A DNA stretch of 64,000 bases from Cecembia lonarensis LW9 (GTDB lineage Bacteria; Bacteroidota; Bacteroidia; Cytophagales; Cyclobacteriaceae): positions 1 to 64,000 of the forward strand of contig NZ_AMGM01000003.1 in the NCBI RefSeq assembly GCF_000298295.1, given 5' to 3'. Within the stretch, counting starts at the first letter, position 1. Each line of letters begins with the position of its first letter. The notes below the pieces were generated by a model that had not been told where the DNA came from, searched no databases, and saw only the letters and a list, made by a program, of their open reading frames with translations. The position numbers were made by a program, and so were the translations under genes. Below are positions 42,045-53,365 of this stretch, piece after piece.

Positions 42045-43034
42045 TTATTCTTCATCAAGTTTATACTTAGACAAATCCATTCCGAAGGTTAGGCCTTTTT
42101 CTTGGATCAACTGCTCCAGTTCAGCAAGGGATTTTTTACCGAAATTTCTAAATTTCATCATATCAGAAATTTCCAACTTGGCCAAATCACCCAAAGTCTT
42201 CACATCAGCAGCTTTCAAACAGTTAAATGCCCGCACAGAAAGATCAAGGTCTCCTAATGGAGTTTTCAATAACTTTCTCATGTGCAAGAACTCCTCATCA
42301 ATTGGTTCTGGTTCAGAAACTCCTCCGGTATCCAATACCATAGTTTGATCAGAGAACAGCATAAAGTGTTGAATCAGGATTTTTGCAGATTCCTGAAGCG
42401 CTTTCTCTGGGTGAATTGAACCATCTGTAGTTACTTCAATGATAAGTTTTTCGAAGTCAGTTTTCTGTTCAACCCTGGTATTTTCAACGCTATACTTTAC
42501 ATTTTTGATAGGTGTAAAGATTGCATCAATTGGAATCACGCCAAATACCTGCTCCTTAGGTTTAGACTCTTCTGCGGGAAGATATCCTCTGCCTTTTTCA
42601 ACTGTCAATTCAATTTCAAAACTTTTCGTCTCATCCAAATGGCAGATAACCAAATCTGGATTCAACACCTCATAGGAAGAGGTGAACTTGGCGATATCTC
42701 CAGCAGTGAATACAGACTGATTTTTAACCTCAACTGTGATTTTTCCATCTATGGAATCATGCAACTTTTTGAGTCTAACCTGCTTTAGGTTAAGAATGAT
42801 ATCAGTCACGTCTTCAACAACACCCTCGATGGTGGAAAATTCATGGACTACTCCTGGAAGTTTCACGGAAGTGATGGCATACCCTTCAAGGGAGGACAAC
42901 AAGATTCTCCTCAAGGCATTACCTATAGTAACCCCATAGCCCTTTTCAAGTGGCTTGAAGGTAAATAAGCCGTGGAAATCGTCGGCTTTTTCCATCACCA
43001 CTTTCTCGGGCATTTGAAACGCTAATATGGACAT
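42045..43034 (-). CDS. rpoA: RNA polymerase alpha subunit
   Basis: 329 residues. The N-terminal assembly domain ([30 protein letters not shown]) dimerises and nucleates polymerase assembly. A linker leads to the C-terminal domain [20 protein letters not shown], with [14 protein letters not shown], which contacts DNA and activators. Located between rpsD and rplQ as usual. Confidence 0.98.
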   Translation of the reverse strand: MSILAFQMPEKVVMEKADDFHGLFTFKPLEKGYGVTIGNALRRILLSSLEGYAITSVKLPGVVHEFSTIEGVVEDVTDIILNLKQVRLKKLHDSIDGKITVEVKNQSVFTAGDIAKFTSSYEVLNPDLVICHLDETKSFEIELTVEKGRGYLPAEESKPKEQVFGVIPIDAIFTPIKNVKYSVENTRVEQKTDFEKLIIEVTTDGSIHPEKALQESAKILIQHFMLFSDQTMVLDTGGVSEPEPIDEEFLHMRKLLKTPLGDLDLSVRAFNCLKAADVKTLGDLAKLEISDMMKFRNFGKKSLAELEQLIQEKGLTFGMDLSKYKLDEE

Positions 43035-43065
43035 ATCTATAGTTCTATTTAAGTCTGATAGTTTA

Positions 43066-43668
43066 TTATTTAGAGTAAAGTTCTACAATCAGTTGCTCCT
43101 TAATATTCTCAGGAATGTCATCCCTTGTAGGAACTGATACAAACTTACCTGCTAAAGAGGCGTTATCCCACTCTAACCAAGGATAACGGTTACTTTTACC
43201 TGCTAAACTGGAAGTGATAGCTTCCAAAGACTTGGAACGCTCTCTGACACTTACAACATCACCAGGCTTCATGTTGTATGATGGGATATTAACTACTTCT
43301 CCATTTACAAGGATATGCTTGTGCGAAACCAACTGTCTGGCCCCTCTCCTTGTTGGGGCGATTCCCAATCTGTACACGGTGTTATCTAATCTTGATTCCA
43401 ACAATTGAAGCAGGTTCTCACCTGTGATTCCTTGTTTTCTTGAAGCGATGTCAAACATCTTAGCAAACTGTCTTTCCAATACACCGTAGATGTATTTGGC
43501 TTTTTGCTTTTCAGCAAGCTGAATAGCATATTCAGATTGCTTTTTTCTTCTACCCCTTCCATGCTGTCCTGGAGGGTAATTTTTCTTTTGGAGAGCTTTG
43601 CTGTATCCTTCGATAGGCTCACCGAATCTTCTGGCGATTTTAGCCTTTGGACCTGTATATCTTGCCAT
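43066..43668 (-). CDS. rpsD: 30S ribosomal protein S4
   Basis: 200 residues. Begins [19 protein letters not shown] and contains the S4 RNA-binding domain ([37 protein letters not shown]). It is an early 16S rRNA binder. No zinc cysteines (C- form). Confidence 0.98.
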   Translation of the reverse strand: MARYTGPKAKIARRFGEPIEGYSKALQKKNYPPGQHGRGRRKKQSEYAIQLAEKQKAKYIYGVLERQFAKMFDIASRKQGITGENLLQLLESRLDNTVYRLGIAPTRRGARQLVSHKHILVNGEVVNIPSYNMKPGDVVSVRERSKSLEAITSSLAGKSNRYPWLEWDNASLAGKFVSVPTRDDIPENIKEQLIVELYSK

Positions 43669-43688
43669 TCTATATCTTCTTTAAGAAA

Positions 43689-44087
43689 TTAAACTCTTCT
43701 ACGTTTTGGTGGACGACAACCATTATGTGGAAGTGGAGTCACATCAACGATGGTAGTTACATCCAGACCTACATTTTGTAAAGTTCTGATGGCAGACTCA
43801 CGACCTGCACCTGGACCTTTTACAAAAACCTCAATTTTTCTCAATCCTAAATCATAAGCTACTTGACCGCAGTTTTGAGCAGCCATTTGTGCAGCATAAG
43901 GTGTATTTTTCTTTGAACCTCTGAAACCCATTTTACCGGCAGAAGCCCAAGAAATCACCTGACCAGAATTATTGGTAATAGAGATGATAATATTGTTAAA
44001 AGAAGCCTTAATGTGGGCTTGGCCTACTGCTTCAACTTTAACTACTCTTTTTTTACCCTTAGCTTTATCGTTTCTTTTCTGAGCCAT
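43689..44087 (-). CDS. rpsK: 30S ribosomal protein S11
   Basis: 132 residues; contains [35 protein letters not shown] and the ending [13 protein letters not shown]. Platform protein near the mRNA exit. Confidence 0.98.
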   Translation of the reverse strand: MAQKRNDKAKGKKRVVKVEAVGQAHIKASFNNIIISITNNSGQVISWASAGKMGFRGSKKNTPYAAQMAAQNCGQVAYDLGLRKIEVFVKGPGAGRESAIRTLQNVGLDVTTIVDVTPLPHNGCRPPKRRRV

Positions 44088-44102
44088 AATCTAATTCAAG
44101 AT

Positions 44103-44480
44103 TTATTTGGTTGCTTTCTTCTTGTTAGCAACAGTCTTTCTCTTACCTTTTCTAGTTCTTGCGTTGTTTTTGGTTTTCTGACCTCTTACAGGAAGACCTT
44201 TTCTATGTCTCAAACCTCTATAACAACCGATATCCATCAATCTTTTGATGTTCAACTGAATTTCTGATTTCAGTGCTCCTTCTGTTCTGTACTCCGCAGC
44301 AATAATGTTACGGATAGCGGTAGACTCTTCGTCATTCCACTCACCTACCTTTTTGTCGTAAGAAATTTCAGCCTTTTCCAGAATAGCTCTGGCAGAGCTT
44401 TTACCAATACCGAAAATATAGGTAAGGCCGATTTCACCACGTTTGTTGTCTGGTATGTCAACACCTGCAATTCTTGCCAT
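44103..44480 (-). CDS. rpsM: 30S ribosomal protein S13
   Basis: 125 residues; [39 protein letters not shown] and a basic tail. Head protein contacting the P-site tRNA and bridging to the large subunit. Confidence 0.98.
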   Translation of the reverse strand: MARIAGVDIPDNKRGEIGLTYIFGIGKSSARAILEKAEISYDKKVGEWNDEESTAIRNIIAAEYRTEGALKSEIQLNIKRLMDIGCYRGLRHRKGLPVRGQKTKNNARTRKGKRKTVANKKKATK

Positions 44481-44485
44481 AATGA

Positions 44486-44602
44486 TTAACCTTGTCTTTG
44501 TTTAAACTTAGGATTCTTTTTATTGATGACGTAAAGCTTACCTTTTCTCCTGATTACTTTACAGTCAGCACTTCTCTTTTTGATTGATGCCTTAACTTTC
44601 AT
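44486..44602 (-). CDS. rpmJ: 50S ribosomal protein L36 (zinc-free form)
   Basis: 38 residues: [20 protein letters not shown], then [18 protein letters not shown]. Only one Cys (14) remains of the four zinc ligands of the C+ form, so this is the zinc-independent C- type. Too short for most gene tables; start at 44602, stop at 44486, between rpsM and infA. Confidence 0.95.
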   Translation of the reverse strand: MKVKASIKKRSADCKVIRRKGKLYVINKKNPKFKQRQG

Positions 44603-44608
44603 GACATT

Positions 44609-44827
44609 TTATTTATACCTGTAAACGATTCTACCTTTTGTCAGATCGTAAGGTGACAGTTCAAGCTTTACTTTGTCACCAGGAAGGATCTTAATGTAAT
44701 TCATTCTCATTTTACCCGAAATATGCGCTATCAGTTGATGCCCATTTTCAAGTTCCACTTTAAACATTGCATTGGACAATGCTTCTATAATCGTACCATC
44801 CTGTTCAATAGATGTCTGCTTTGCCAT
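44609..44827 (-). CDS. infA: Translation initiation factor IF-1
   Basis: 72 residues; [20 protein letters not shown] and [20 protein letters not shown] of the S1-like OB fold. It binds the A site during initiation. Follows map by 2 nt. Confidence 0.98.
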   Translation of the reverse strand: MAKQTSIEQDGTIIEALSNAMFKVELENGHQLIAHISGKMRMNYIKILPGDKVKLELSPYDLTKGRIVYRYK

Positions 44828-44829
44828 AT

Positions 44830-45603
44830 TTAGAATTTATAATTTTCTTCTATATACTGGTGCGTAGTCAATATCTCGGTTCTGTCCTCAAAGATGGCTA
44901 CGGTATGCTCATAATGCGCAGACGGTTTTCTATCCGCTGTACGGATAGTCCAACCATCTCTTTCCTGAACAATATTTCGGGTACCAAGATTAACCATGGG
45001 CTCAATCGCAATGACCAAACCTTCTTTCATCAAAGGGCCACTGCCTTTTTTACCGTAGTTAGGTACTTCTGGTCCTTCGTGAAGGTTACGGCCTAAACCA
45101 TGCCCAACGAGTTCGCGAACAACGGTATAACCCTTAGCTTCTACAAATTTTTGAATCGCATGACCTATGTCACCGATACGGTTACCCGAAACAGCCTTTT
45201 CAATACCTAAGTAAAGAGAGGCCTGAGTTGCTTTAAGCAATGACAATACTTGGGGGGAGACTTCACCGACAGGGTAAGTATAAGCGGAATCGCTATGAAA
45301 ACCTTGGTGAAAGACTCCACAATCAATTGAGATTATATCGCCATCTTTCAAAACATAATCACTTGGAAACCCATGCACCACCACTTCATTTACTGAAATG
45401 CATAGAGATGCTGGAAAACCATTGTAACCTTTAAAGGAAGGTACACCCTGATTATCCCTGATGTACTCTTCTGCTATTTTGTCCAGAAAGGAAGTCTTTA
45501 CTCCTTCCTTAACATATTTTGCTACTTCTCCGTGAGCTTTACCTAATATTTGAGCGCCTTCTTTGATTATCTGGACTTCCTCGGAAGTCTTGTAATGAAT
45601 CAT
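44830..45603 (-). CDS. map: Type I methionyl aminopeptidase
   Basis: 257 residues. Metal ligands are present: [19 protein letters not shown] (two Asp), [14 protein letters not shown] (His), AIEPMVNLG (Glu) and [11 protein letters not shown] (Glu). It removes the initiator Met from nascent proteins. Its ATG overlaps the secY stop by 4 nt. Confidence 0.98.
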   Translation of the reverse strand: MIHYKTSEEVQIIKEGAQILGKAHGEVAKYVKEGVKTSFLDKIAEEYIRDNQGVPSFKGYNGFPASLCISVNEVVVHGFPSDYVLKDGDIISIDCGVFHQGFHSDSAYTYPVGEVSPQVLSLLKATQASLYLGIEKAVSGNRIGDIGHAIQKFVEAKGYTVVRELVGHGLGRNLHEGPEVPNYGKKGSGPLMKEGLVIAIEPMVNLGTRNIVQERDGWTIRTADRKPSAHYEHTVAIFEDRTEILTTHQYIEENYKF

Positions 45604-46922
45604 ATTGCGGCTGCGTAGTTCGAAGGATTATTTTTCATGTTACCACTCTTCATCATTCCTTCGTAATGTCTCATTAATAAGTAACTTTCAATTTGTCTTA
45701 GGGTATCCATAATTACCCCAACCATAATCAACAAAGAGGTTCCTCCATAGAATTGAGCAAATTCACCACCAACACCTGCTAGAATAGCAAAAGCTGGCAT
45801 AATCGCGACAACTGATAATAGAATGGACCCAGGCAATGTGATTCTGGAAATGATATTGTCAATGAAATCAGAGGTAGGCGCCCCTGGCTTAATACCTGGA
45901 ACAAAACCACCATTTCTCTTCAAGTCTTCCGCAATCTGCTCTGGATTCACCGTAATCGCAGTGTAGAAGAAGGTGAAAAGGATAATCATTATAGCAAACA
46001 CCAAATTATACTGCCAAGAAGTAAAATCACTGAACGTACTGCCAATGTAATTGGCAATGTCATTTTCAGCAGACCAAATCTGAGCAATAAGGGCCGGAAG
46101 GAACATCAATGATTGGGCAAAGATGATGGGCATTACCCCTGATGCATTAACCTTGATAGGAATATACTGTCTTTGTCCACCATAAACTTTTCCACCAACA
46201 ACCTGCTTAGCATACTGCACTGGGATTCTCCTAGTTGCTTCTGTCAATGCTACAGTTCCCAATACTACGAAGAACAACACAGCCGCTTCAAGAAGCAACA
46301 ACAACATTCCTGAAGTTCCTTTAGAAAGTACTTCTGCAATAATGGCACCTGGGAATCGGGAAATAATACCAATCATAATCAACATGGAAATACCATTTCC
46401 TATGCCCTTTTCAGTAATTTTCTCACCTAACCACATACAGAACATGGTACCTGCGGACAGCAATACCAATGAGCTGAACATAAATAAGGAGGTACTCACC
46501 ATAACAGCTCCGGTCGGAAGGATCGTGGCAGTTATATAGCCTATACCTTGTGCAACAGTAATGGCAATAGTAAGTACTCTGGTAATCTGATTGATCCTTT
46601 TTCTTCCGGACTCACCTTCCTTTTGCAACTTCTGAAAGTATGGTACACCAACAGTTAATAGCTGCAGCACAATGGATGCAGATATATATGGCATGATTCC
46701 CAAACCAAAAATGGAAGCATTACTAAATGCCCCACCAAGGAAAGTGTCAATCAAACCAAAGATACCCTCTGGAGCGTCACCCAATTTTGAAGGATCTACT
46801 CCAGGTAGTACGATAAAAGACCCTAGTCTGAATACAACCAGAAAACCGATTGTATTCAGGATCCGGATCCTCAAATCTTCAATAGAAAAGATATTCTTAA
46901 CTGTTGAGATAAACTTTTTCAT
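45600..46922 (-). CDS. secY: Protein translocase subunit SecY
   Basis: 440 residues, about ten transmembrane helices (IRILNTIGFLVVFRLGSFIV at the start, LLSVVAIMPAFAILAGV near the end). The plug and pore region is in FGLGIMPYISASIVLQLL, and the cytoplasmic loop QYAKQVVGGKVYGGQRQYIP is typical. It forms the Sec channel with SecE and SecG. Follows rplO. Confidence 0.98.
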   Translation of the reverse strand: MKKFISTVKNIFSIEDLRIRILNTIGFLVVFRLGSFIVLPGVDPSKLGDAPEGIFGLIDTFLGGAFSNASIFGLGIMPYISASIVLQLLTVGVPYFQKLQKEGESGRKRINQITRVLTIAITVAQGIGYITATILPTGAVMVSTSLFMFSSLVLLSAGTMFCMWLGEKITEKGIGNGISMLIMIGIISRFPGAIIAEVLSKGTSGMLLLLLEAAVLFFVVLGTVALTEATRRIPVQYAKQVVGGKVYGGQRQYIPIKVNASGVMPIIFAQSLMFLPALIAQIWSAENDIANYIGSTFSDFTSWQYNLVFAIMIILFTFFYTAITVNPEQIAEDLKRNGGFVPGIKPGAPTSDFIDNIISRITLPGSILLSVVAIMPAFAILAGVGGEFAQFYGGTSLLIMVGVIMDTLRQIESYLLMRHYEGMMKSGNMKNNPSNYAAAI

Positions 46923-46926
46923 CTAA

Positions 46927-47373
46927 TTAAAGCTTGTTTACTGTTCCGCCTACTATTTCGATAGCTTCAACAGCGGAAGCAGAGAAAGAGTGAGCACTTA
47001 CATTTAATTTGGCTGTAAGTTCGCCACTACCCAAGACTTTTACAACATCATTCTTAGAAACTAATCCGTGAGCCACTAAAGTTTCTACAGAAATAGTGTC
47101 CAAGTTATGCTGAGCAGCCAATTCTTGAAGTACATTCAAGTTGATAGGTTTGTTAATTACTTTGTTCAAGCTTTTGAACCCAAACTTAGGTACTCTTCTT
47201 TGAAGTGGCATCTGGCCACCTTCAAATCCAAGCTTTGTCTTGTAACCAGATCTGGATTTGGCACCTTTATGGCCTCTGGTAGAAGTACCACCTCTACCTG
47301 AGCCTTGGCCCCTTCCGACTCTTTTTCTGGATTTTACCGAACCTTCTGCAGGTTTAAGTGTATGTAATTTCAT
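46927..47373 (-). CDS. rplO: 50S ribosomal protein L15
   Basis: 148 residues; RKRVGRGQGSGRGGTSTRGH and FEGGQMPLQRRVPKFGFKS. Late-assembly protein. Located between rpmD and secY. Confidence 0.97.
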   Translation of the reverse strand: MKLHTLKPAEGSVKSRKRVGRGQGSGRGGTSTRGHKGAKSRSGYKTKLGFEGGQMPLQRRVPKFGFKSLNKVINKPINLNVLQELAAQHNLDTISVETLVAHGLVSKNDVVKVLGSGELTAKLNVSAHSFSASAVEAIEIVGGTVNKL

Positions 47374-47375
47374 AA

Positions 47376-47555
47376 TTAAGCTTCCTCCACTTTTACAAGG
47401 TGACTTACTTTTCTTACCATACCAGCGATAGCAGGGTTGTTCTCAACCTCCACTGTTCTGTTGATTTTACCCAATCCTAAAGCAATGATAGTTGCTTTTT
47501 GATCCTTAGGTCTCTTGATTGTGCTTTTAACCTGAGTTATTTTGATCTTAGCCAT
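47376..47555 (-). CDS. rpmD: 50S ribosomal protein L30
   Basis: 59 residues: [20 protein letters not shown], then [20 protein letters not shown] and a C-terminus ending KVEEA. The stop is at 47376, 2 nt from the rplO start at 47373, and the ATG at 47555 is 4 nt from the rpsE stop. Confidence 0.95.
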   Translation of the reverse strand: MAKIKITQVKSTIKRPKDQKATIIALGLGKINRTVEVENNPAIAGMVRKVSHLVKVEEA

Positions 47556-47559
47556 CTTC

Positions 47560-48078
47560 TTATCCGTTAAAAACTTTTGACATTTTTACACCTCTTTGTT
47601 GGCTAACAGCGACCGCATCTCTTAATTGAATAAGCGCATCTATTGTCGCCTTAACCACATTGTGGGGATTAGAAGAACCTTTGGATTTAGCCAAAACGTC
47701 AGTTACGCCAGCACTTTCCAAAACGGCACGCATTGCACCACCTGCAATAACGCCCGTACCAGGAGCCGCAGGCTTGATAAGGACAAATCCTCCACCGTAT
47801 TTTCCAAGTTGATCATGGGGTATGGTTCCCTTCAGAACAGGTACCCTTACCAAATTTTTCTTAGCATCTTCGATACCTTTGGTAATGGCATCAGTTACTT
47901 CGTTGGCTTTACCCAAGCCATAACCTACAACGCCGTTGCCGTCACCGACAACCACAATAGCAGAGAAAGAGAATCTTCTACCACCTTTTACTACTTTAGC
48001 AACACGGTTGATAGCTACTACTTTCTCCTTTAATTCTGTATCTGTTGCCCTAATGGGTTTTCTTCTTAACTGAGACAT
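47560..48078 (-). CDS. rpsE: 30S ribosomal protein S5
   Basis: 172 residues; [35 protein letters not shown] and [19 protein letters not shown]. Contributes to decoding fidelity. Confidence 0.98.
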   Translation of the reverse strand: MSQLRRKPIRATDTELKEKVVAINRVAKVVKGGRRFSFSAIVVVGDGNGVVGYGLGKANEVTDAITKGIEDAKKNLVRVPVLKGTIPHDQLGKYGGGFVLIKPAAPGTGVIAGGAMRAVLESAGVTDVLAKSKGSSNPHNVVKATIDALIQLRDAVAVSQQRGVKMSKVFNG

Positions 48079-48086
48079 AATATCTT

Positions 48087-48437
48087 TTAAAATTTAAGGC
48101 CACCTTCCCTTGCGCCTTCGGCAAGAGCTTTAACATTACCATGATAAATGTATCCACTTCTGTCGAAGACAACTTCAGAAACACCTTTAGCAACCGCTCT
48201 TTCAGCAAGTTTTTTACCAACCTCCTTGGATACTGTTACAGTACTGTTTTTTACTGATCCAAGTTCTTTAGAGGAAGCATGGGCAAGGGTATGTCCTTTA
48301 AGGTCATCCACCAACTGTGCATATATACCAGTATTGCTTTTAAATACTGACAAACGAGGTCTAGAATCAGTTCCGGAGATTTTTCTTCGGATACTTTTCT
48401 TGATTCTTAGTCTTCTTAGATTCTTGTTAAAAGCCAT
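48087..48437 (-). CDS. rplR: 50S ribosomal protein L18
   Basis: 116 residues; [34 protein letters not shown] and [20 protein letters not shown]. Binds 5S rRNA. Confidence 0.98.
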   Translation of the reverse strand: MAFNKNLRRLRIKKSIRRKISGTDSRPRLSVFKSNTGIYAQLVDDLKGHTLAHASSKELGSVKNSTVTVSKEVGKKLAERAVAKGVSEVVFDRSGYIYHGNVKALAEGAREGGLKF

Positions 48438-48442
48438 TTCTC

Positions 48443-49000
48443 TTATTTTTTACCAGCAGTTTTACCAGCTTTACGTCTAACAATTTCACCAACAAAACGA
48501 ACACCTTTACCTTTGTAAGGCTCCACTTTACGAAGTGATTTGATTTTGGCGGCAACTTGACCGATCAATTCTTTATCAATACCTTCCAAAGTAACCAAAG
48601 GATTCTTTCCTTTTGGGGTTTCGGTTTTCAAAGCAATTGAATCCGGTAATGCAAAGAAAATGTTGTGAGAATAACCTAAAGAAAGTTCTAAAACTTGTCC
48701 TTGGTTAGACGCCTTGTAACCTACACCGACCAATTCCAGTTCCTTTTTGTATCCTTCTGATACACCGATCACCATATTGTTGACCAAGGAACGGTACAAT
48801 CCGTGCAATGACTTATGTCTTTTAGAGTCTGTAGGTCTTTCCAGGACAATCTGATTGCCCTCGACCTTTACAGCGATGTCGGGATTCACATCCCTAGTTA
48901 ATGTACCTTTGGGACCTTTAACAGTAACAACATTGTGTGCTGTTACGTCTACAGTAACACCCGCTGGTAAATCTATTGGTTTTTTACCTATTCTTGACAT
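48443..49000 (-). CDS. rplF: 50S ribosomal protein L6
   Basis: 185 residues, two related domains; [16 protein letters not shown] at the start and [20 protein letters not shown] at the end. Confidence 0.98.
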   Translation of the reverse strand: MSRIGKKPIDLPAGVTVDVTAHNVVTVKGPKGTLTRDVNPDIAVKVEGNQIVLERPTDSKRHKSLHGLYRSLVNNMVIGVSEGYKKELELVGVGYKASNQGQVLELSLGYSHNIFFALPDSIALKTETPKGKNPLVTLEGIDKELIGQVAAKIKSLRKVEPYKGKGVRFVGEIVRRKAGKTAGKK

Positions 49001-49009
49001 GACGGTTTT

Positions 49010-49405
49010 TTAATATACGTAGCAAAGTACTTCTCCACCAATTCCTTCAACTCTTGCTTCTTTATCGGTCATTACACCTTTAGAAGTAGAAAGAATGGCA
49101 ATCCCCAAGCCATTGATAACTCTTGGTAGATCTTCATGTTTAACATATTTTCTCAAACCTGGCTTACTAATTCTGGACAGGCTAACGATGGCATTCTGCT
49201 TGGTCGACGGGTTATATTTCAAAGCAATTTTGATAGATCCCTGAGGACCGTTTTCTTCAAATTTGTAATTTTGAATATATCCTTTATCATGAAGCACCTT
49301 CGTGATCTCCTTCTTGATATTAGAAGCAGGTATCTCAACGATTCTGTGAGAAGCCTTGATGGCATTTCTCAATCTTGTTAGATAATCAGCTATTGGATCA
49401 GTCAT
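49010..49405 (-). CDS. rpsH: 30S ribosomal protein S8
   Basis: 131 residues; [39 protein letters not shown]-type core and [20 protein letters not shown]. It is preceded by an unusually long gap (85 nt) with a promoter-like TAACTTTG. Confidence 0.98.
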   Translation of the reverse strand: MTDPIADYLTRLRNAIKASHRIVEIPASNIKKEITKVLHDKGYIQNYKFEENGPQGSIKIALKYNPSTKQNAIVSLSRISKPGLRKYVKHEDLPRVINGLGIAILSTSKGVMTDKEARVEGIGGEVLCYVY

Positions 49406-49445
49406 ATTTATATAAGTCTAACTGCACTCTCCCGCTTAGGGCGTG

Positions 49446-49453
49446 CAAAGTTA
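49446..49453 (-). promoter_or_regulatory. Internal promoter -7 element in front of rpsH
   Basis: TAACTTTG on the minus strand, then CACGCC, 41 nt upstream of the rpsH ATG. The -33 region has only a T-rich GTTTTT, so the promoter is less certain than those of rpsL and rplC. Confidence 0.5.
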
Positions 49454-49490
49454 CACAATGATTGTTAGAATAAAAACTCTTGCTTGAATT

Positions 49491-49760
49491 TTACCAGCTA
49501 GACTTGGTTACACCTGGGATCTTACCTGCAGAAGCCATTTCCCTGAAGGTTACCCTGTTGATACCAAACTTCCTCATGTATCCCTTAGGACGGCCAGTCA
49601 GTTTACATCTGTTGTGCAATCTTACCGGGGAAGAATTCTTAGGTAGTTTGTCCAAAGCTTCGAAGTCACCTGCAGCCTTAAGTTCTGCTCTTTTCTTAGC
49701 ATATTTTGCTACAAGTCTTTCTCTTTTTCTCTCACGAGCTTTTAATGACTCTCTTGCCAT
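49491..49760 (-). CDS. rpsN: 30S ribosomal protein S14 (zinc-free form)
   Basis: 89 residues, the long C- type; [20 protein letters not shown] is present but there is no CxxC pair. Located between rplE and rpsH. Confidence 0.97.
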   Translation of the reverse strand: MARESLKARERKRERLVAKYAKKRAELKAAGDFEALDKLPKNSSPVRLHNRCKLTGRPKGYMRKFGINRVTFREMASAGKIPGVTKSSW

Positions 49761-49768
49761 AATATTTC

Positions 49769-50323
49769 TTAGTTATTTTTGTTAACAAAAGGCATCCCGA
49801 AAGCTTTCAATAATGCGTAGCTCTCTTCATCTGTCTGTGCTGTAGTAACAAAAGTGATATCCATACCGGAAATTTTGTTCACTTTTTCAATACTGATCTC
49901 AGGGAAAATGATTTGTTCGGTTACACCAAGCGTATAATTGCCTCTACCGTCAAAACCTTTATCATTGATTCCCTTGAAGTCCCTTACACGAGGTAAAGCA
50001 ACAGTCATCAACCTGTCGAGAAATTCATACATTTTATCCCCTCTTAGGGTTACTTTCGCACCGATTGGCATACCTTCTCTCAACTTAAAGTTGGAAACAG
50101 AAGTTTTTGCTATGGTGGCAACAGCCTTCTGACCGGAAATAAGAGAAATTTCTTCTACTCCGTGATCTACCAATTTCTTGTCTGCAACAGCAGCACCGAT
50201 ACCTTTATTGATAACAATTTTGGTCAATTTTGGCACTTGCATTACAGACTTATATTGAAACTTCTCCTTCAAAGAAGGTACAATTTCAGATAAATATCTT
50301 TCTTTAACTCTAGGTTTAGCCAT
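49769..50323 (-). CDS. rplE: 50S ribosomal protein L5
   Basis: 184 residues; [37 protein letters not shown] and a C-terminal [13 protein letters not shown]. Binds 5S rRNA and P-site tRNA. Overlaps rplX by 8 nt. Confidence 0.98.
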   Translation of the reverse strand: MAKPRVKERYLSEIVPSLKEKFQYKSVMQVPKLTKIVINKGIGAAVADKKLVDHGVEEISLISGQKAVATIAKTSVSNFKLREGMPIGAKVTLRGDKMYEFLDRLMTVALPRVRDFKGINDKGFDGRGNYTLGVTEQIIFPEISIEKVNKISGMDITFVTTAQTDEESYALLKAFGMPFVNKNN

Positions 50324-50660
50324 TGATCACCTCCCCTGTTTTCTTAGAATACCTTACTAATTTTCCATTTTCTCCACGTTTTCTACCAGTCCTGGTAGCT
50401 TCACCTGTTTTTGGATCTACCAACATCAGGTTACTTACATGGATAGGAGCTTCTTTCTTTTCGATACCACCTTGTGGGTTGGCAGCAGTTGGCTTCACGT
50501 GTTTGGTGACCATATTAAGGCCTTCCACGATCGCTCTATTTTTCTGAAGCTCTACTGAAAGGATCTTGCCTGTTTTGCCCTTGTCATCACCGGACAACAC
50601 TTTGACAGTATCTCCGGTTTTAACATGCAATTTGGGTTGCTTATTGAATTTTCTTTCCAT
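50316..50660 (-). CDS. rplX: 50S ribosomal protein L24
   Basis: 114 residues; [20 protein letters not shown] with KOW motif [20 protein letters not shown]. An assembly initiator. Confidence 0.98.
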   Translation of the reverse strand: MERKFNKQPKLHVKTGDTVKVLSGDDKGKTGKILSVELQKNRAIVEGLNMVTKHVKPTAANPQGGIEKKEAPIHVSNLMLVDPKTGEATRTGRKRGENGKLVRYSKKTGEVING

Positions 50661-50662
50661 GA

Positions 50663-51031
50663 TTACAATACTTCTGGGGCTAAAGACACAATTTTCATGA
50701 ACTGCTTCTCTCTCAACTCTCTTGCCACTGGACCGAAAATACGGGTACCTCTAGGCTCGTCGTTGTTATTCAGAAGAACTGCTGCATTATCCTCAAAGCG
50801 GATATAAGAACCGTCTTTTCTTCTGATCTCTTTCTTTGTTCTCACGATAACCGCCTTAGAAACGGTTCCTTTTTTCATGTTGCTGGAAGAAAGCGCAGAC
50901 TTAACAGTTACCACAACTTTATCGCCGATGGAAGCATATCTTTTTTTGGTTCCACCCAACACACGGATAACCAGCACTTCTTTAGCGCCTGAGTTGTCCG
51001 CTACGCCTAATCTGGATTCTTGTTGTATCAT
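50663..51031 (-). CDS. rplN: 50S ribosomal protein L14
   Basis: 122 residues; [39 protein letters not shown] and [14 protein letters not shown]. Confidence 0.98.
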   Translation of the reverse strand: MIQQESRLGVADNSGAKEVLVIRVLGGTKKRYASIGDKVVVTVKSALSSSNMKKGTVSKAVIVRTKKEIRRKDGSYIRFEDNAAVLLNNNDEPRGTRIFGPVARELREKQFMKIVSLAPEVL

Positions 51032-51033
51032 GA

Positions 51034-51303
51034 TTACTTAGCCCTTTCTAAAATTTCTACTAATCTCCAACGCTTGTTTTTACTCAGCGGACGAGTTTCG
51101 CTAATTTTGACGACGTCGCCTTCTCTAGCATCATTTTTCTCGTCATGAACCATAAATTTTGTAGTCTTAGCAACAAACTTACCGTAAATTGGGTGTTTCA
51201 CCTTTCTTTCCACGGCAACTGTAATGGACTTATCCATTTTGTTGCTGACTACTTTTCCTATTCTTTCTTTACGAAGATTTCTCTCAGTAGTAGCCATTGT
51301 CAT
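51034..51303 (-). CDS. rpsQ: 30S ribosomal protein S17
   Basis: 89 residues from the first ATG at 51303, or 87 from the ATG at 51297 ([14 protein letters not shown]), which looks the more natural start. [20 protein letters not shown] and [18 protein letters not shown] are typical OB-fold S17. Confidence 0.97.
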   Translation of the reverse strand: MTMATTERNLRKERIGKVVSNKMDKSITVAVERKVKHPIYGKFVAKTTKFMVHDEKNDAREGDVVKISETRPLSKNKRWRLVEILERAK

Positions 51304-51305
51304 TG

Positions 51306-51500
51306 TTATTTAGCTAATTGTTTTGCTTTCAAGATCGTTTGCAGTCTTGCGATGAAACGTCTTGATTCCTTAATTTTATTAGGATTCTCTATTGGAGAGA
51401 TAGCATGAGCAAATCTTAACTTGGTCAAGTTATCCTGCTCAGCGGCTATGCGTTCTGCGATCTCACTTTCGGAAAGTGATCTGATTTCTGAGTTTTTCAT
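51306..51500 (-). CDS. rpmC: 50S ribosomal protein L29
   Basis: 64 residues, two helices; [20 protein letters not shown] and [20 protein letters not shown]. Lies at the peptide exit. Confidence 0.97.
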   Translation of the reverse strand: MKNSEIRSLSESEIAERIAAEQDNLTKLRFAHAISPIENPNKIKESRRFIARLQTILKAKQLAK

Positions 51501-51508
51501 AGTATTTA

Positions 51509-51928
51509 TTAACCTACGTAATCTCTACGTACCACGAAATTTGTACTAACTGGTAGTTTTTGCTGTGCCAATCTCAATGCCTCTTTGGCTACTTCAAGAC
51601 TCACGCCAGTTGCTTCAAAAAGGATTGTGCCCGGCTTTATTACTGCCACCCAGTATTCTGGTGCACCTTTACCTTTACCCATACGAACCTCTGCAGGTTT
51701 CTTCGTGATAGGTTTGTCAGGGAAAATCCTGATCCAAACCTGTCCTTCTCTTTTCATGGCTCTCGTCATTGCAATACGGGCTGCTTCAATCTGACGGGAG
51801 GTGATCCATCCAGCTTCAAGGGACTTGATACCAAAGTTGCCAAAAGAGAGCGTATGTCCTCTTTGGGCGATTCCTTTGATCCTCCCCTTGTGCATTTTTC
51901 TATATTTAGTTCTTTTTGGCTGTAACAT
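51509..51928 (-). CDS. rplP: 50S ribosomal protein L16
   Basis: 139 residues; [40 protein letters not shown] and [16 protein letters not shown]. Contacts A-site tRNA. Confidence 0.98.
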   Translation of the reverse strand: MLQPKRTKYRKMHKGRIKGIAQRGHTLSFGNFGIKSLEAGWITSRQIEAARIAMTRAMKREGQVWIRIFPDKPITKKPAEVRMGKGKGAPEYWVAVIKPGTILFEATGVSLEVAKEALRLAQQKLPVSTNFVVRRDYVG

Positions 51929-51951
51929 GATTTCTCACTAAACGGTGAAAA

Positions 51952-52683
51952 TTAGTTATTTCTCTTTCTTCTTTTTGGACCGCCCTCTCTTCTTTTGCTT
52001 CTCGCACCGGAAGATTTAGGCTCATTGGCGGCACCGATGTTTGGAGAAAGGTCTCTCTTACCGAAAACCTCACCCTTAAATATCCACACCTTGACACCAA
52101 TGATTCCATATACAGTATTGGCCTCGGAAACAGCATAATCGATATCTGCTCTCAGGGTATGCAAAGGAATTCTTCCTTCTTTGTACATCTCAGACCTTGC
52201 CATTTCAGCACCGCCCAATCTGCCTGAAAGTTTTATTTTTATACCTTCTGCTCCAACACGCATGGCCGCAGCAATAGATTGCTTCATGGCTCTTCTGAAA
52301 GAAATTCTGGCCTGAAGCTGTTGAGCGATTGATTCCCCTACCAATTTAGCATCAATTTCAGGACGCTTAATTTCAAAAATGTTGATCTGAACATCTTTGT
52401 TTGTAAGTTTCTTCAATTCCTCTTTTAACTTATCTACCTCAGCACCACCTTTACCGATAACCACTCCTGGACGTGCAGTATGGATAGTAAGGGTGATTCT
52501 CTTCAAAGTTCTTTCAATGATCACTTTGGAGATACCCCCCTTAGGGATTCTGGCATTGACATATTTTCTGATTTGCTGATCTTCATAAAGCTTATCAGCA
52601 AAGTCTTTACCTCCATACCAGTTGGATTCCCATCCTTTGATTACTCCAAGCCTAAAACCAATTGGGTTTATCTTTTGTCCCAT
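51952..52683 (-). CDS. rpsC: 30S ribosomal protein S3
   Basis: 243 residues; [22 protein letters not shown] domain [20 protein letters not shown] and a basic C-terminal tail [15 protein letters not shown]. mRNA entry-site protein. Confidence 0.98.
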   Translation of the reverse strand: MGQKINPIGFRLGVIKGWESNWYGGKDFADKLYEDQQIRKYVNARIPKGGISKVIIERTLKRITLTIHTARPGVVIGKGGAEVDKLKEELKKLTNKDVQINIFEIKRPEIDAKLVGESIAQQLQARISFRRAMKQSIAAAMRVGAEGIKIKLSGRLGGAEMARSEMYKEGRIPLHTLRADIDYAVSEANTVYGIIGVKVWIFKGEVFGKRDLSPNIGAANEPKSSGARSKRREGGPKRRKRNN

Positions 52684-52692
52684 AGTCTGATT

Positions 52693-53082
52693 TTAATTAG
52701 ATTTTTCAGTTGTTTCTACTTCATCAGCGGTAACTTCAGCATTGAAAGCATCTACAATGAGGGTTACATGATTTGATCTTTTACGAATTCTGTGTGCTCT
52801 ACCTTGAGGTGCAGGCCTCAATCTCTTAAGTGTACGACCACCATCCACAAAGATGGTTTTTATATACAAGTCTGCTTCTTCAAGTTTTGCATCAGGATTT
52901 TTTGCCTGCCAATTGGCCACAGCAGAAAGCAGAAGCTTTTCCAATTTAATGGAACCATGATTAGGGGTAAACTTCAGTATGCTCAATGCTTGTCCTACTC
53001 TTTTACCTCTCACGAGGTCAGCTACCAAACGCATTTTGCGGGGAGAAGTAGGAACATTTTTTAATCTTGCTATTGCTTCCAT
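52693..53082 (-). CDS. rplV: 50S ribosomal protein L22
   Basis: 129 residues; [20 protein letters not shown] and [20 protein letters not shown], the beta hairpin that lines the exit tunnel (residues of macrolide resistance are not altered by any visible insertion). Confidence 0.97.
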   Translation of the reverse strand: MEAIARLKNVPTSPRKMRLVADLVRGKRVGQALSILKFTPNHGSIKLEKLLLSAVANWQAKNPDAKLEEADLYIKTIFVDGGRTLKRLRPAPQGRAHRIRKRSNHVTLIVDAFNAEVTADEVETTEKSN

Positions 53083-53084
53083 GA

Positions 53085-53363
53085 TTATCTCTTTCCTTTA
53101 TCTTTTTTGGCAATATGACCTCTAAAGTTTCTAGTAGGTGCAAATTCTCCAAGCTTGTGCCCAACCATGTTATCGGTTACGAAAACAGGTATAAACTTAT
53201 TACCGTTATGCACAGCAAAGGTATGGCCCACGAAATCTGGGGAAATCATTGATCTTCTTGACCAAGTCTTGATTACCGATTTTTTCCCTGATTCGTTCAT
53301 TACATCCACTTTTTTGGCCAAGTGATGTTCTATATAAGGACCTTTTTTTAATGAACGTGCCAT
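53085..53363 (-). CDS. rpsS: 30S ribosomal protein S19
   Basis: 92 residues; [19 protein letters not shown] and [34 protein letters not shown]. Confidence 0.98.
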   Translation of the reverse strand: MARSLKKGPYIEHHLAKKVDVMNESGKKSVIKTWSRRSMISPDFVGHTFAVHNGNKFIPVFVTDNMVGHKLGEFAPTRNFRGHIAKKDKGKR

Positions 53364-53365
53364 AA

